Source of the DNA: Mycobacterium sp. 4858 | GTDB taxonomy: Bacteria > Actinomycetota > Actinomycetes > Mycobacteriales > Mycobacteriaceae | Length of the DNA stretch: 64,000 bases | Direction of reading: 5' to 3' | Assembly (NCBI RefSeq): GCF_900240975.1 | Contig: NZ_LT968776.1 | Location: 1,488,001-1,552,000, forward strand | Shown: positions 17,812-26,906 of the stretch, piece by piece | Numbering within the stretch: the stretch's first letter is position 1 | Layout of the letters: the number at the start of each line of letters is the position of its first letter | Made by a program: the position numbers and the translations under genes | Notes under the pieces: generated by a model | What the model was told of the DNA's origin: nothing | The model's database searches: none | Seen by the model: only the letters and a program-made list of their open reading frames with translations

Positions 17812-17928
17812 ATGACTCCGCTGCTGCTGGCCTGCATAGCGGCCGCCGCTCCGATCGCCGGGTTCGGCTTGCTGAACTTGCAAGCGCGCCTGGAGCGGTG
17901 GGACTACGAGCGGCACGCCGAGGACTGA
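17812..17928 (+). CDS. 38-residue single-pass membrane peptide
   Basis: A tiny gene with a good ribosome site: GGAGGTTGAGGGG ends directly before the ATG. The product has one hydrophobic helix (LLLACIAAAAPIAGFGLLNL) followed by a charged tail, LQARLERWDYERHAED. A longer reading from an upstream ATG exists but would bury the ribosome site inside the gene. The composition and strong Shine-Dalgarno support translation, but I know no function. It converges on the SGNH hydrolase gene with 16 bases between them. Confidence 0.65.
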   Translation: MTPLLLACIAAAAPIAGFGLLNLQARLERWDYERHAED

Positions 17929-17944
17929 ACCGCCCGGGCGCAGC

Positions 17945-18631
17945 TCAGGTCGACAGCTGCGTGCGGATCAGCGGCGCGATCTTGTCCGCCATGTATTGGT
18001 GCCCGGCATCGTTGGGGTGCACGCCGTCCGCCCCGATCAGATCGGGCCTGCCGACGAACCAGCGTTCGGCGATCGGGTCAACCCATGTCGCCCCCGCGGC
18101 CCCGGCCGCCGCGCCGAGCGCGTCGCGGATCTGCAGGATGGGCAGGGGGACGTCGGCCGTCGGCCACGGTGGCCCGATCACCAGGAACCTCGCGGACGGC
18201 GCCAGCCGGCGGGCCAAATCGAATGTGCTACGGGCCTTTTCACCGACCACATTAGGGTCGATGGGCTCGTCGTTGCGAGATCCGAAGAACACCACCAGCA
18301 CGTCGTCGCCCTGGACGGCCCGGGCGGTCAGGTCCTCGAACACGCTGCCGTGGTCGCCGGGGATGCCATAGCCGGCCCTGCCCTCGGCGGCGACGTCGGC
18401 CGAGATCCGTTCGCCCCGCACGGCCAGCAAGTCCCAGGCGCGGGCGGGCCACGACCTGGGGCCCAGACCACCCTCGCCGGTGCCGGTGGTGTACGAGTCC
18501 CCGACGACGGCCACGTGGTTCAGCCGGAAATCCAGGGTCAAGGTGTCATAGGTGCGCACCTGAGCGGGGTATGCGATGCCGACGCCCACCAGAAACATCA
18601 GACCGATGACAAAGGTGGCCAGACGACTCAC
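17945..18631 (-). CDS. SGNH/GDSL-family hydrolase, membrane-anchored or secreted
   Basis: A 228-residue protein with an N-terminal hydrophobic segment (LATFVIGLMFLVGVGIAYP), then an SGNH hydrolase domain. Block I is VVGDSYTTGTG with the nucleophile serine, the asparagine block is FFGSRNDEP, and the catalytic Asp/His pair is in GADGVHPNDAGHQYM. Such enzymes deacylate or deacetylate lipids or glycans. The GTG (VSRLATF) is preferred because GGGGGAGGT sits just upstream; an earlier ATG adds a poor leader. The neighbouring acyltransferase on the same strand suggests opposing acyl addition and removal on an envelope molecule. The counterpart is Rv0518. Confidence 0.85.
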   Translation of the reverse strand: MSRLATFVIGLMFLVGVGIAYPAQVRTYDTLTLDFRLNHVAVVGDSYTTGTGEGGLGPRSWPARAWDLLAVRGERISADVAAEGRAGYGIPGDHGSVFEDLTARAVQGDDVLVVFFGSRNDEPIDPNVVGEKARSTFDLARRLAPSARFLVIGPPWPTADVPLPILQIRDALGAAAGAAGATWVDPIAERWFVGRPDLIGADGVHPNDAGHQYMADKIAPLIRTQLST

Positions 18632-18722
18632 CACTACCTCCCCCGTCAACGGCATCGCCATGTGCCACCACGTTTTCATCGATTATCCGCCCGCCGTCCG
18701 CGGCTGGGCGCTAAGACAACCG

Positions 18723-19994
18723 TCACACCGCGCGAGCCGAAACCGCTTCCAGCGAGCGGTCGATCGGATGAACCTTGCCGCTCGGCGGCTCATCGGGCTC
18801 GCTTCTCGCGGTGACGGCTTTGACGTCCACCATCCTGCGCATCCAGCGGCGGGCGGGCTCTTCGACGAAGTGATACATCGCGATCGAGATGACCACGGCA
18901 ATCGCAAGCAGGCCAATGACATTCCATTTCCACGGATTGTCCTGCGGCCGCAGCTCGAACTGCTCCACCGACCAGCCCCACGCCGTGTGCACCAGTTCGT
19001 GAACCATGTACAGGCAGAACGAGATCTGCCCGCCATACACCATCAACCTGGTTGAGAGCACCCTGGGCAGGCTGCCGACGCCGATCGCCAGCGTGATCAC
19101 CAAGGGAATGAACAGGATGTCGACCACCCCTCCGCTGTCGTTCTCCACGACGCCGGAGATGGGGTGCGCGTCGAACCAATAGAGGACGCCGACCATGGCG
19201 CCCAGCAGAAGCAGCGACAGGTAGCCGGCGACACGGCGGCCGCGATCGGTCAGCCGCAGCCTGCGCACCGCGGCGCAGGCCAGCGCGCCGGCGATGAACT
19301 GGGTGACGATCCGCGGCAGCCAGCTCCACGGTGTGTAGAAGTGGCCGCTGGCCAGCAACATGATCACCGGCGGCAACGCCGCGGCGAACGCCAGCACCAT
19401 CAGGCTCCGCGCCCGCGTCGCCTGCTTCATCCGCAGGATCACCAGCACCAGGAGGCCGAAGAGCAGGTAGGCCAGCCATTCGGCACTGATCGACCAGGCC
19501 GGTCCGTCCCAGCTCGAGTCGTCGAAGAACGGCACGAACCACAGCTGCACCAGCAGGATCTGGCGGACGTAGCTGATCGCGGTGAGCTGGCCGGCGTCCG
19601 GTGACGGCACGTGGCCGACGTGCAGGGTGAAGATCACCCACAGGGCGGCCAGGTGCAGGGTGACCAGGTACACCGGCCACACCCGGGCCAGCCGCAGCCA
19701 CAGGAAGTGCAGGGTCGCGCGGGTGGACCATGACCGGCCCATCCGATCGAGGTAGTTCCAGGTCAGGACGAACCCGCTGAGGATGAAGAACAGGTCGACG
19801 CCCTGGGCTCCGCAGTTGAGCACCGGCGCGAGGGCGTCGCGGAAATCGGGCCCCACGTCGCCCAGCATGGGCCGGAAGTGAAACAGCACCACCCACAGCG
19901 CCGCGACGATGCGCAGTCCCGTCAGGGCCTTGATCTCTCCCCTGATCTCTGCGCCGCGCACGATGCTCTTTCCGCCTGGGCTCCGCTGTTCCAT
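18723..19994 (-). CDS. acyltransferase 3 family membrane protein
   Basis: A 423-residue integral membrane acyltransferase of the OafA/NodX group, which acylates sugars or other envelope components. The signature start is LTGLRIVAALWVVLFHFRP, with the catalytic histidine in VLFHFRP, followed by GVDLFFILSGFVLTWNY and about ten hydrophobic segments. The C-terminus is basic and cytosolic. It matches Rv0517. The acceptor is unknown; mycobacterial relatives modify polysaccharides or glycolipids. The 291 bases upstream, before the divergent STAS gene, show no other gene. Confidence 0.86.
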   Translation of the reverse strand: MEQRSPGGKSIVRGAEIRGEIKALTGLRIVAALWVVLFHFRPMLGDVGPDFRDALAPVLNCGAQGVDLFFILSGFVLTWNYLDRMGRSWSTRATLHFLWLRLARVWPVYLVTLHLAALWVIFTLHVGHVPSPDAGQLTAISYVRQILLVQLWFVPFFDDSSWDGPAWSISAEWLAYLLFGLLVLVILRMKQATRARSLMVLAFAAALPPVIMLLASGHFYTPWSWLPRIVTQFIAGALACAAVRRLRLTDRGRRVAGYLSLLLLGAMVGVLYWFDAHPISGVVENDSGGVVDILFIPLVITLAIGVGSLPRVLSTRLMVYGGQISFCLYMVHELVHTAWGWSVEQFELRPQDNPWKWNVIGLLAIAVVISIAMYHFVEEPARRWMRRMVDVKAVTARSEPDEPPSGKVHPIDRSLEAVSARAV

Positions 19995-20285
19995 TCGCCG
20001 TTAAGCTCGGCTGACCGGGCGACCACGCGATTTTCTGCAAGCCCCCGCCTCGCAACCGGTAGCCATGGCAGCCTAGCAGCGCAATCGCCCCGATGCGCGG
20101 ACGGTTGTGGTGTGGCATGCGGTCTTTCACCGGAAATCGAGGCGAGCCGACCTTTGCTCGAGCGGCGCCAAAACCGCCATGAAAATGGCTTCTTACCAAA
20201 ACGTTAGTTGCGGCTTCCAGCCTCCTTAAGCTTGCGGTTTAGCGTCAGAAGGCACAGCGAACGGCACGGAGAATGAGGGGTGCCC

Positions 20286-20702
20286 ATGACGATCGCCGAC
20301 GTGCTGACGCAGGAGCAAAACGGCGTCTTTCGCTGCGAGGGCGCCCGGGTTCGGGCCCACCGCCGTCAGCTGGCGACGGTGGTGACCATTCGAGGTGAGA
20401 TCGACGCCCTCAATGCCGACCAAGTGGGCGACCACATTCGGCGTTTCATCCTCGGCGAGGACCGTGTGGTGCTGGACATGGGCGACGTGAGCCAATTTGC
20501 TGAGGCGGGCATTTCGCTCTTGGAAACCTTCGACGAGGACTGCCGCGCCGCAGGGGTGCAGTGGACCTTGGTCGCGAGCCCCGCGGTCGCCGAATCATTG
20601 GGTGACGGCGCCACCTGCTCGGTGCACGAGGCGCTCCACGACGTGGCCGACGCCATCGCGAGGCGGCGCCGGATGGCCCTGTCGCTGGTCAGGACGTCTT
20701 GA
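20286..20702 (+). CDS. STAS-domain anti-anti-sigma-like protein (OprA/Rv0516c-like)
   Basis: A 138-residue single-domain STAS protein. Recognisable parts are VVTIRGEIDALNADQV, VVLDMGDVSQFAEAGISLLE and GVQWTLVASPAVAE, matching the mycobacterial anti-sigma antagonist group. The syntenic M. tuberculosis gene Rv0516c (oprA) is reported to be phosphorylated by PknD at Thr2; this protein starts M-T-I, keeping a Thr at position 2. ATG is chosen with GAGGGG six bases upstream, rather than the GTG two codons earlier. The usual phosphoacceptor Ser/Thr of SpoIIAA appears as Ala-Gly-Ile-Ser, so control may differ. Its stop overlaps the next gene on the other strand. Confidence 0.82.
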   Translation: MTIADVLTQEQNGVFRCEGARVRAHRRQLATVVTIRGEIDALNADQVGDHIRRFILGEDRVVLDMGDVSQFAEAGISLLETFDEDCRAAGVQWTLVASPAVAESLGDGATCSVHEALHDVADAIARRRRMALSLVRTS

Positions 20703-20952
20703 CGCGGCGCTCACGGCGCCACCTGGCGGTTCCGACCACCGCCAGCACCCCCGCGCTCGTCAGCAGCAGCAGGGTCAGCAAGAGCAGCTGAGGGTCATAC
20801 ACGACCGACGTGGTGAACGGCTGCCCGTCGGCGATGGGCGCCACCCCCACCGTGTGATGGGACCGCGACCAGCTCACCCCCGCGCCGATCAGCGCCGCGC
20901 AGGCCAGGCTCAGTTCCAACAGGGCCCGGGAACTCCGGTAGCGCGCGCTCAC
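20689..20952 (-). CDS. small two-helix membrane protein
   Basis: An 87-residue protein with two hydrophobic segments (about 12-27 and 55-75) separated by a hydrophilic loop, and a basic C-terminal tail (RWRRERRVKTS). The GTG start overlaps the stop of the DUF3093-like gene as GTGA. It is the last gene of the hem transcription unit and matches Rv0514. No function is known. Its final 14 bases overlap the STAS gene tail-to-tail. Confidence 0.78.
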   Translation of the reverse strand: MSARYRSSRALLELSLACAALIGAGVSWSRSHHTVGVAPIADGQPFTTSVVYDPQLLLLTLLLLTSAGVLAVVGTARWRRERRVKTS

Positions 20953-21515
20953 GGTGCGGCTCCGCCGTCGTCGTCACCTTCGGAGTCGGTGACATCGGCG
21001 GGTTCGACCCGCTCCTGAACCAGCGGGGTAAGCGCGGCGCGGAGCTCACGGTGCCGGCGCGCCCAGGCCTGGGCGTAGCGATCCCCGGTCAGCTTGAGGC
21101 CGATGCCGATCCGGCCGCGGGGCACCCCGACCAATTCGCCGAGCGCCCGCGCCGACTGCCACCGCGCCAGCTCCTTGCCGGACGCTTCGTGGTGCTCGGG
21201 TTCGGGATACACCCGCAGGATCTCGCGCACCAGGATCGTTTCGGTGCCCTGGCGCAGGGAGTCTTCGGTCAGCTCGACCGAGACGTGGATCCGCGCCGCC
21301 TTGACCTGCAACCCGACGAACCCCGACACCAGGACCAGAAAGATCACCGGGATCAGGAAGGACACCGGGGCGCCGCTCCAGACTTCGATCAGGATCATCG
21401 CGCCCGCCGCCACCGGGCCCCACAGCACCCAGATCCAGCTGGCGCCCGATTCGTAGAACAACCGCTTCGGTTCGGCGCCGCTGGCTGCAGTCTCGGAATT
21501 CACCGCCAGCCCCAT
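20949..21515 (-). CDS. DUF3093-like membrane protein
   Basis: A 188-residue protein. After a short N-terminus comes KRLFYESGASWIWVLWGP, the DUF3093 start, then two closely spaced helices, then a soluble C-terminal half with VSVELTEDSLRQGTETILVREI and an acidic tail (DVTDSEGDDDGGAAP). It begins two bases after the hemB stop, so it is co-transcribed with the heme genes and matches Rv0513. The family has no proven function. Placement suggests a membrane role tied to heme synthesis, but that is only context. Confidence 0.8.
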   Translation of the reverse strand: MGLAVNSETAASGAEPKRLFYESGASWIWVLWGPVAAGAMILIEVWSGAPVSFLIPVIFLVLVSGFVGLQVKAARIHVSVELTEDSLRQGTETILVREILRVYPEPEHHEASGKELARWQSARALGELVGVPRGRIGIGLKLTGDRYAQAWARRHRELRAALTPLVQERVEPADVTDSEGDDDGGAAP

Positions 21516-21516
21516 T

Positions 21517-22497
21517 TCACGAAAGCCAACCGGCCGCGTCCGCGGCCCAGTAGGTCAGCACGATGTCGGCTCCGGCGCGGCGGATGCCGGTCAACGACTC
21601 CAGCGCCGCCGCACGCTCATCGATCCAATTGTTGGCGGCCGCAGCGCAAATCATGGCGTACTCACCCGAGACCTGGTAGGCGGCCACCGGCACCGGTGAG
21701 ACGTCCGCCGCGGCGGCCACCACATCGAGGTAACTCATCGCGGGTTTGACCATGATCATGTCCGCACCCTCGTCCAGGTCCAGCCGGATCTCGCGGAGCG
21801 CCTCGCGAAAGTTGCCCGCCTCCTGCTGATAGGTGCGCCGGTCGCCGGACAGGCTGGAACTGACCGCCTCGCGGAACGGGCCGTAGAACGCCGAGGCGAA
21901 CTTCGCGGCATACGCCAAGATCACCACGTCGGCGTAACCCGCGGCGTCCAGCCCGTCGCGGATCGCGGCCACCTGCCCGTCCATCATTCCGCTGGGCCCG
22001 ACCACGTGCGCGCCCGATTCCGCCTGTGCCACAGCCAGTTTGACGTACCTGGCCAGCGTCGCGTCGTTATCCACCCTGCCCCTGGCGTCGAGGACACCGC
22101 AGTGGCCGTGGTCGGTGAACTCGTCGAGGCAGGTGTCGGCCATCAACACCGTCGCGTCGCCGAGATCCTTGGCCAGGTCCCGCAGGGCTAGATTGAGGAT
22201 GCCGTCGGGGTCGGTGCCGGCCGACCCCGTCAGATCCTTGTCCTCGTCGCGTGGCACCCCGAACAGCATCAGCCCGCCCACCCCGGCGGTGACGGCATCG
22301 GCCGCGGCGCTGCGCAGTGAATCGCGGGTGTGCTGCACGACCCCGGGCATCGACGCGATCGGGCGCGGTTCGTCGATACCGTCGGCGACGAACATCGGCA
22401 GTACCAAATGCCTTGGCTCCAAAGATGTTTGCGCCACCAGACGACGCAACGCCGGGGTGGAGCGGAGCCGGCGCGGACGCTGCCGCGGGTAGGCCAC
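21517..22497 (-). CDS. hemB: delta-aminolevulinic acid dehydratase (porphobilinogen synthase)
   Basis: Condenses two 5-aminolevulinates to porphobilinogen. The 326-residue TIM barrel has both Schiff-base lysines: Lys199 in LAYAAKFASAFYGPF and Lys251 in MIMVKPAMSYLD. The metal-site segment reads DTCLDEFTDHGHCG. The position that is Cys in zinc-type enzymes (CxCxxxxDHGHC) is Asp125 here, pointing to a magnesium-type or mixed site. The GTG start shares one base with the hemD stop (TAGTG), so translation is coupled. Length and order match other mycobacteria. Confidence 0.95.
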   Translation of the reverse strand: MAYPRQRPRRLRSTPALRRLVAQTSLEPRHLVLPMFVADGIDEPRPIASMPGVVQHTRDSLRSAAADAVTAGVGGLMLFGVPRDEDKDLTGSAGTDPDGILNLALRDLAKDLGDATVLMADTCLDEFTDHGHCGVLDARGRVDNDATLARYVKLAVAQAESGAHVVGPSGMMDGQVAAIRDGLDAAGYADVVILAYAAKFASAFYGPFREAVSSSLSGDRRTYQQEAGNFREALREIRLDLDEGADMIMVKPAMSYLDVVAAAADVSPVPVAAYQVSGEYAMICAAAANNWIDERAAALESLTGIRRAGADIVLTYWAADAAGWLS

Positions 22498-24158
22498 TAC
22501 CGCCTGCGGCTCTTCTTACGCGGCGGCGGCAGCGCGCCCTCGGCGCGCAACCGCGCGGCGTGTTCGGCCAACGCGTCGACCAGCGGGCCGACGGCGGCCG
22601 TTTCGGGCTGCACGTCCACCCGCAAGCCGAACTCGGCGGCGGTCTCGGCGGTCTTGGGACCGATACAGGCGATGATGGTCCGCGCGTGCGGCTTGCCGGC
22701 GATGCCGACCAGGTTGCGCACCGTGGAGCTGGAGGTGAAGCACACGGCGTCGAATCCGCCGGTCTTGATCATCTCCCGGGTCTCCGCCGGCGGCGGGGCG
22801 GCCCGCACCGTCCGGTAGGCGGTGACATCCTCGATCTCCCAACCGCGTTCGCGCAGGCCCTCGGCCAGCGTCTCGGTGGCGATGTCGGCGCGCGGCAGCA
22901 GCACCCGGTTCACCGGGTCGAAAATGCTGTCATACGGCGGGAAGTCGTCCAGCAGACCCAGCGACGACTGCTCACCGGCCGGCACCAGCTCGGGGCTGAT
23001 CCCGAACGCGCGGACCCGGTCGGCGGTGGACTCGCCGACACAGGCGATCTTCACCCCCGAGAACGCCCGGGCGTCCAGACCGAACTCGCCGAATTTCTCC
23101 CACACCGCGCGCACCGCGTTGGTGGAGGTGAACACCACCCACTGGAACCGGCCGTCGACCAGGCCCTTGACGGCCCGCTCCATCTGCGCGGGGCTGCGCG
23201 GCGGCTCGACGGCGATGGTCGGCACCTCGATCGGCAGGGCGCCGTACGCCGTCAGCCGCTCGCTCATCTCGCCGGCCTGGTCCTTGGTGCGCGGCACCAA
23301 CACGGTCCAGCCGTACAGCGCGCGGCTCTCCCACCAGTTCAGCTTCGCCCGGCTGGCCACGGTCTTGCCGATGGTCACCACCAGCGGCCCGGTCAACGGG
23401 CCCGCCGGATCGGTCCCTCCCAGCACGGCCGAATCGGTCAGGCCGCCCAAGGTGGTTTCGATCGACCGCTGCTGACAGGTGGTGCCGTGCCCCGTCACCA
23501 CGCACGGAGTGGTCTCGGCCAGCTCGTGCTCGATGAGGGTCCGCGCCGCGTCGGCCAGGTGCGACGTGGTGGCCTGCAGGATCAGCGGGCCCGGCGCCGC
23601 GGCCAAAGCGTCCCAGTCCACGTTTGGGTCGCGCACGTCGGCGACCGTGTGCGACGAGCCCAGCGGCAGCCCCGCATAGGTGGGCACGGCGCCCGTCGCC
23701 GCCAGGCCGGGCACGATCTCGAGGTGCAGGTGGCTTCGCGCGACGGCGTTCACCTCGGTGATGACCGCGTCGACCGTCAGCGGGTCGCCGGCCACCAGCC
23801 GCACCACGTCGGCGCCGGCACGAGCCTCGGCGGTCAGCGTCTTGGCCACCTCCGCCGGCTCGCCCAGCGCGGGACGGATGTCCGGGCCGGCCGATATCAC
23901 CGCGGGTTGCTCGGCACCGCCCGAGGCGGCGTCGCCGTCGCCCGCCGTGGCGTCGGCGGGTGCCGCCGGGCCGGAAACCGGCGGCAGATCCTTGCCGATC
24001 AGCGCCAGCACCTGCTCCGGCACGTCGGGGTCGGTGAACACCAGCGCGGCGTTCGCCAATACCGTGGCGGCCCGGGTGGTCAACAGCCCGGGGTCGCCGG
24101 GACCGGAACCCACGTATGTGATGCGGCCGGGTCTCGGCTTACGCCCTCGCGTCGTCAT
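22497..24158 (-). CDS. hemD: fused uroporphyrinogen-III C-methyltransferase / uroporphyrinogen-III synthase
   Basis: A 553-residue two-domain protein. Residues 12 to about 265 form a CobA/SUMT-like methylase (ITYVGSGPGDPGLLTTRA, VVRLVAGDPL, GLPLGSSHTV); residues about 285-530 are a HemD-type synthase (LVPRTKDQAGEMSERLTA, VFTSTNAVRA, FTSSSTVRNL). The fusion would make uroporphyrinogen III and could methylate it towards siroheme and B12. A Pro/Ala/Gly-rich insert at about 60-85 interrupts the methylase domain, as in related mycobacteria. The tail is basic (PPPRKKSRRR). It matches Rv0511. Whether the methylase half is active is not certain. Confidence 0.93.
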   Translation of the reverse strand: MTTRGRKPRPGRITYVGSGPGDPGLLTTRAATVLANAALVFTDPDVPEQVLALIGKDLPPVSGPAAPADATAGDGDAASGGAEQPAVISAGPDIRPALGEPAEVAKTLTAEARAGADVVRLVAGDPLTVDAVITEVNAVARSHLHLEIVPGLAATGAVPTYAGLPLGSSHTVADVRDPNVDWDALAAAPGPLILQATTSHLADAARTLIEHELAETTPCVVTGHGTTCQQRSIETTLGGLTDSAVLGGTDPAGPLTGPLVVTIGKTVASRAKLNWWESRALYGWTVLVPRTKDQAGEMSERLTAYGALPIEVPTIAVEPPRSPAQMERAVKGLVDGRFQWVVFTSTNAVRAVWEKFGEFGLDARAFSGVKIACVGESTADRVRAFGISPELVPAGEQSSLGLLDDFPPYDSIFDPVNRVLLPRADIATETLAEGLRERGWEIEDVTAYRTVRAAPPPAETREMIKTGGFDAVCFTSSSTVRNLVGIAGKPHARTIIACIGPKTAETAAEFGLRVDVQPETAAVGPLVDALAEHAARLRAEGALPPPRKKSRRR

Positions 24159-24180
24159 TGTCGCTCCCAGTCATTCGCAA

Positions 24181-25125
24181 TTAGTTTCCTCGTGCCGGGT
24201 CCTGCCGCGCCTCGGCCATGAGTTCTCGGGCGCCGAGTTCGAACAACTCCGCGGCGACCGAAATCCCCAGCTCCCGCGCCCGGTCGGCGGTGCCGATGCC
24301 GGACGCGCGGATCACGTCGGACCCGTCCAGCGCCGCCACGCAACCGCGCAGCGACAGCTCGTCGAAGACGCGGCCGTCCTCATCGATGGACTCGACCACC
24401 TCCGCGATCGCGCCCACCGGCGCGGAGCAACCCGCCTCCAGTTCGGCCAGCAGGGCTCGCTCCGCGGTGACCGACGCGCGCGTGTCGGCGTCGTCCAGTT
24501 CCGCCAGCACTGCCGCCAATTCATCACCGGCGCGGCATTCGACGGCGAGCGCGCCCTGAGCCGGTGCTGGCAACATCTGCACCGGCTCTAGCGTCTCGGT
24601 GACATCGTCGAGGCGACCGAGCCGGGCCAGTCCGGCCCGAGCCACCACGATCGCGTCAAGATCACCACTGCTTACCCTGTTCAACCTGGTATCTAGGTTG
24701 CCTCGTAGGGGGCGGATTTCCAAACCGAGACCCAATGCTCTAAGCTGCGCGGCCCGTCGGGGGGACGACGTCCCGACCAGCGAACCCGGCGGCAACTCGC
24801 CCAGCACCAGCCCGTCGCGGGCCACCACCACGTCGCGGGGATCGTTGCGGGGCGGTATCGCCGCGATGGTGAACCGCGGGTCGTCCGCGGTGGGCAGGTC
24901 CTTGTGGGAGTGCACGGCGGCGTCCACCCGGCCGTCGCTCATGGCCTCGCGCAGCGCGGTGGTGAAGGCGCCCACACCCAGGGTCTCGATGGGGGCCGAC
25001 GAGCGATCGCCGGCGGTGGTGATGATCACCAACTCCGCGGGGTGACCGTTGGCGATCAAGGCGTCCCTGACGACGCCGGCCTGGGTGGTGGCCAACAGAC
25101 TGCCCCGGGTGCCTATCCGGATCAC
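24181..25125 (-). CDS. hemC: porphobilinogen deaminase (hydroxymethylbilane synthase)
   Basis: Polymerises four porphobilinogens into hydroxymethylbilane. The 314-residue protein has the start [16 protein letters not shown], the catalytic aspartate in [11 protein letters not shown] (Asp76), the substrate-binding [13 protein letters not shown] and [11 protein letters not shown], and the cofactor-binding cysteine Cys233 in [14 protein letters not shown] three codons inside a TTG alternative is chosen because it gives the family N-terminus. Only 14 bases separate it from hemA, and it runs straight into hemD, as a normal hemACDB operon. Confidence 0.95.
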   Translation of the reverse strand: MIRIGTRGSLLATTQAGVVRDALIANGHPAELVIITTAGDRSSAPIETLGVGAFTTALREAMSDGRVDAAVHSHKDLPTADDPRFTIAAIPPRNDPRDVVVARDGLVLGELPPGSLVGTSSPRRAAQLRALGLGLEIRPLRGNLDTRLNRVSSGDLDAIVVARAGLARLGRLDDVTETLEPVQMLPAPAQGALAVECRAGDELAAVLAELDDADTRASVTAERALLAELEAGCSAPVGAIAEVVESIDEDGRVFDELSLRGCVAALDGSDVIRASGIGTADRARELGISVAAELFELGARELMAEARQDPARGN

Positions 25126-25139
25126 GTTCGCCAATCGGC

Positions 25140-26510
25140 TTACTCGGCGGACGGTTCGTGCGTTCCGACGTCGAATCCCGTTGCGATGACGGGCAATTCG
25201 CCAGCGGCAACGGCGTCGACAGCGGTCTGGTCGAGTTCGAAGAGTTCGCGCAACGCCTCGGCGTAACTGTCCCCTCCGGGGGCGCTGGCGAGTTGCTTGA
25301 TCCGCACGGTGGGCGCATGCAGCAGCTTGTCCACCACCCGCCGCACGGTGCGCGCCACCTCCTCGCGCTGGGCGCTCTCCAGGCCGGGCAGCCGGTTGTC
25401 CAGGCGCAGCAGCTCCGCCTCCACCACGTCGGCGGCGCGCTGCCGCAGCGCGGTGACCGTCGGGGTGACCTCGGCCATCCGCTGGCCCGCCAGGTAGGCG
25501 GCGACTTCGGCGGCCACGATGTGGCGGGCGGCGTGCACGTCGGAGGCCGCCGCGTGCGCCGACGGCTCGTGCTGGACGCGGTCCACGTCGATGACCCACA
25601 CACCGGGCAGACCGGCGACAGCCGGGTCGACGTCGCGCGGCATGCCGAGGTCGCAGATCACCAAGGGCCGGGTCGACTCGTCACGGCGCGCGGCCGCCAG
25701 CGCGAGGTGCACATCGGCCAGCGTGACCACCGGGCTCACCGCACCCGTGCAGCTGACCACGACGTCGGCGTCCGCCACCGCGTCGGCCAAGCGGTCGAGT
25801 GGCATCGCGTCGGCCCCCACGCCGGATTCGCGGAGCCTGCGGGCCAGCCGCTGCGCGCGCGACAAGGACCTATTCAGGACGTGCACCTGCCCGATGCCGG
25901 CCCGGGTCAGGTGGGTCGCCGCCAGGGCGCCCATCGCGCCGGCACCGACCAGCGCGGCCGTCTTGCCCTCCAGGCCGTCCAGCCGGCGTTCGGCCATGTT
26001 CAGGGCGACCGACACCACCGAGGCGCCGGCCGCGTCGATGGCGGTCTCCGAATGCACCCGCTTGCCCACCGACAGCGCCCGCTGGGCCAGCTCGTGCAGC
26101 ACCCGGCCGACGGTCCGGTTGGTTTCCGCCGTGGCATACGCGCGGCGCACCTGGCCGAGCACCTGCTGCTCACCGACGACTGCGGAGTCCAGGCCGCTGG
26201 CCACCGCGAACAGATGCTCGACGGCGGCCTCGCTGTAGCGGACGTACGCGTACTTGGTCAGGTCCCCCATTGACATTCCGGAGTGATCCGACAGCACCTG
26301 CCCGATCGCCGCCAAGCCGCCGTGGAAAGCATCCACCACCGCGTACACCTCGACGCGGTTGCACGTCGAGAGGACCATCGCCTCGGTCACCAGCGGCGAC
26401 TGCAGCACCCGGTCGACGATCTTGCCCTGATCGGCCTCGTCGATGGTGAGTTGTTCCAGGACGGAGACCGGCGCACTGCGGTGCGAAACCCCGAAAAGCA
26501 GGACGCTCAC
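25140..26510 (-). CDS. hemA: glutamyl-tRNA reductase
   Basis: First committed enzyme of C5 tetrapyrrole synthesis, reducing glutamyl-tRNA(Glu) to glutamate-1-semialdehyde with NADPH. The 456-residue protein starts [15 protein letters not shown]; the catalytic cysteine is Cys50 in [11 protein letters not shown], the NADPH fold is at [16 protein letters not shown], and the C-terminal helical dimerisation domain is complete. The GTG is preferred over an in-frame start 28 codons upstream because the extra residues are not conserved in relatives. The gene leads hemC-hemD-hemB and is preceded by a dyad listed separately. Confidence 0.94.
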   Translation of the reverse strand: MSVLLFGVSHRSAPVSVLEQLTIDEADQGKIVDRVLQSPLVTEAMVLSTCNRVEVYAVVDAFHGGLAAIGQVLSDHSGMSMGDLTKYAYVRYSEAAVEHLFAVASGLDSAVVGEQQVLGQVRRAYATAETNRTVGRVLHELAQRALSVGKRVHSETAIDAAGASVVSVALNMAERRLDGLEGKTAALVGAGAMGALAATHLTRAGIGQVHVLNRSLSRAQRLARRLRESGVGADAMPLDRLADAVADADVVVSCTGAVSPVVTLADVHLALAAARRDESTRPLVICDLGMPRDVDPAVAGLPGVWVIDVDRVQHEPSAHAAASDVHAARHIVAAEVAAYLAGQRMAEVTPTVTALRQRAADVVEAELLRLDNRLPGLESAQREEVARTVRRVVDKLLHAPTVRIKQLASAPGGDSYAEALRELFELDQTAVDAVAAGELPVIATGFDVGTHEPSAE

Positions 26511-26532
26511 GGCAGCATCACCTGGCCAGCTC

Positions 26533-26568
26533 CCTTGCTTTCTCCAGTAATTGAACTGGTTTCCAAGG
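26533..26568. promoter_or_regulatory. imperfect dyad upstream of hemA
   Basis: Two nested inverted repeats lie 23-58 bases before the hemA start: inner arms CCAGT/ACTGG around six bases, and outer arms CCTTG/CAAGG. The spacing of inner and outer arms is uneven (6 and 4 bases). It may be a regulator site for the hem operon or an mRNA hairpin near the hemA ribosome site. No known operator consensus is recognised. Confidence 0.35.
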
Positions 26569-26612
26569 TAATCGTTTATCAGGTGGGCTACCAAATAATC
26601 GCCCGGCCACCC

Positions 26613-26882
26613 TCATCTCCCGAGATCCGCGCGCAGCCGGGCCTCGTCGATGTCCCAGTAGCTGTGCTCGCGGCCGTTGAGCAGGACCACGGGCAGCCGG
26701 TCGCCGAACTCCGCCCGCAGCGCCGGGTTCCCCGCCGTCGCGGCGGCGTCGACGTCGGTCGTCGACAGGTCGAAGCCCAGCTCAGCGGCCAGTTCGGCCA
26801 GCCGGGCATGTACGCGCTCGCAGATGGTGCAGCCGTCGCGGGTCAAGAGCTCAACGTGCGGCCGGCCGGTCGCTTCGGTCAT
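26613..26882 (-). CDS. glutaredoxin-like thiol protein
   Basis: An 89-residue thioredoxin-fold protein with one redox motif, RDGCTICERV (Cys18 and Cys21), near the N-terminus. The rest follows the small glutaredoxin-like group, with RLPVVLLNGREHSYWDID providing the cis-proline region. It precedes hemA on the same strand and matches Rv0508. It may reduce a disulfide in a heme-pathway protein, but this is only context. An in-frame GTG upstream would add about eight residues. It is divergent from the esxF-like gene, 59 bases apart. Confidence 0.82.
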   Translation of the reverse strand: MTEATGRPHVELLTRDGCTICERVHARLAELAAELGFDLSTTDVDAAATAGNPALRAEFGDRLPVVLLNGREHSYWDIDEARLRADLGR

Positions 26883-26906
26883 GGGCACCAGTGTGGCATC
26901 GGTGAC

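Noticed and set aside
20236..20280. A SigF-type promoter (GGTTT...GGGTA) before the STAS gene
   Set aside because: GGTTT is present at 20236 but no GGGTA follows at 15-17 bases, so only half the motif exists.
26511..26594. A 28-residue N-terminal extension of hemA
   Set aside because: The extra residues are not part of the glutamyl-tRNA reductase fold and they cover the dyad; the GTG at [12 protein letters not shown] fits the family.
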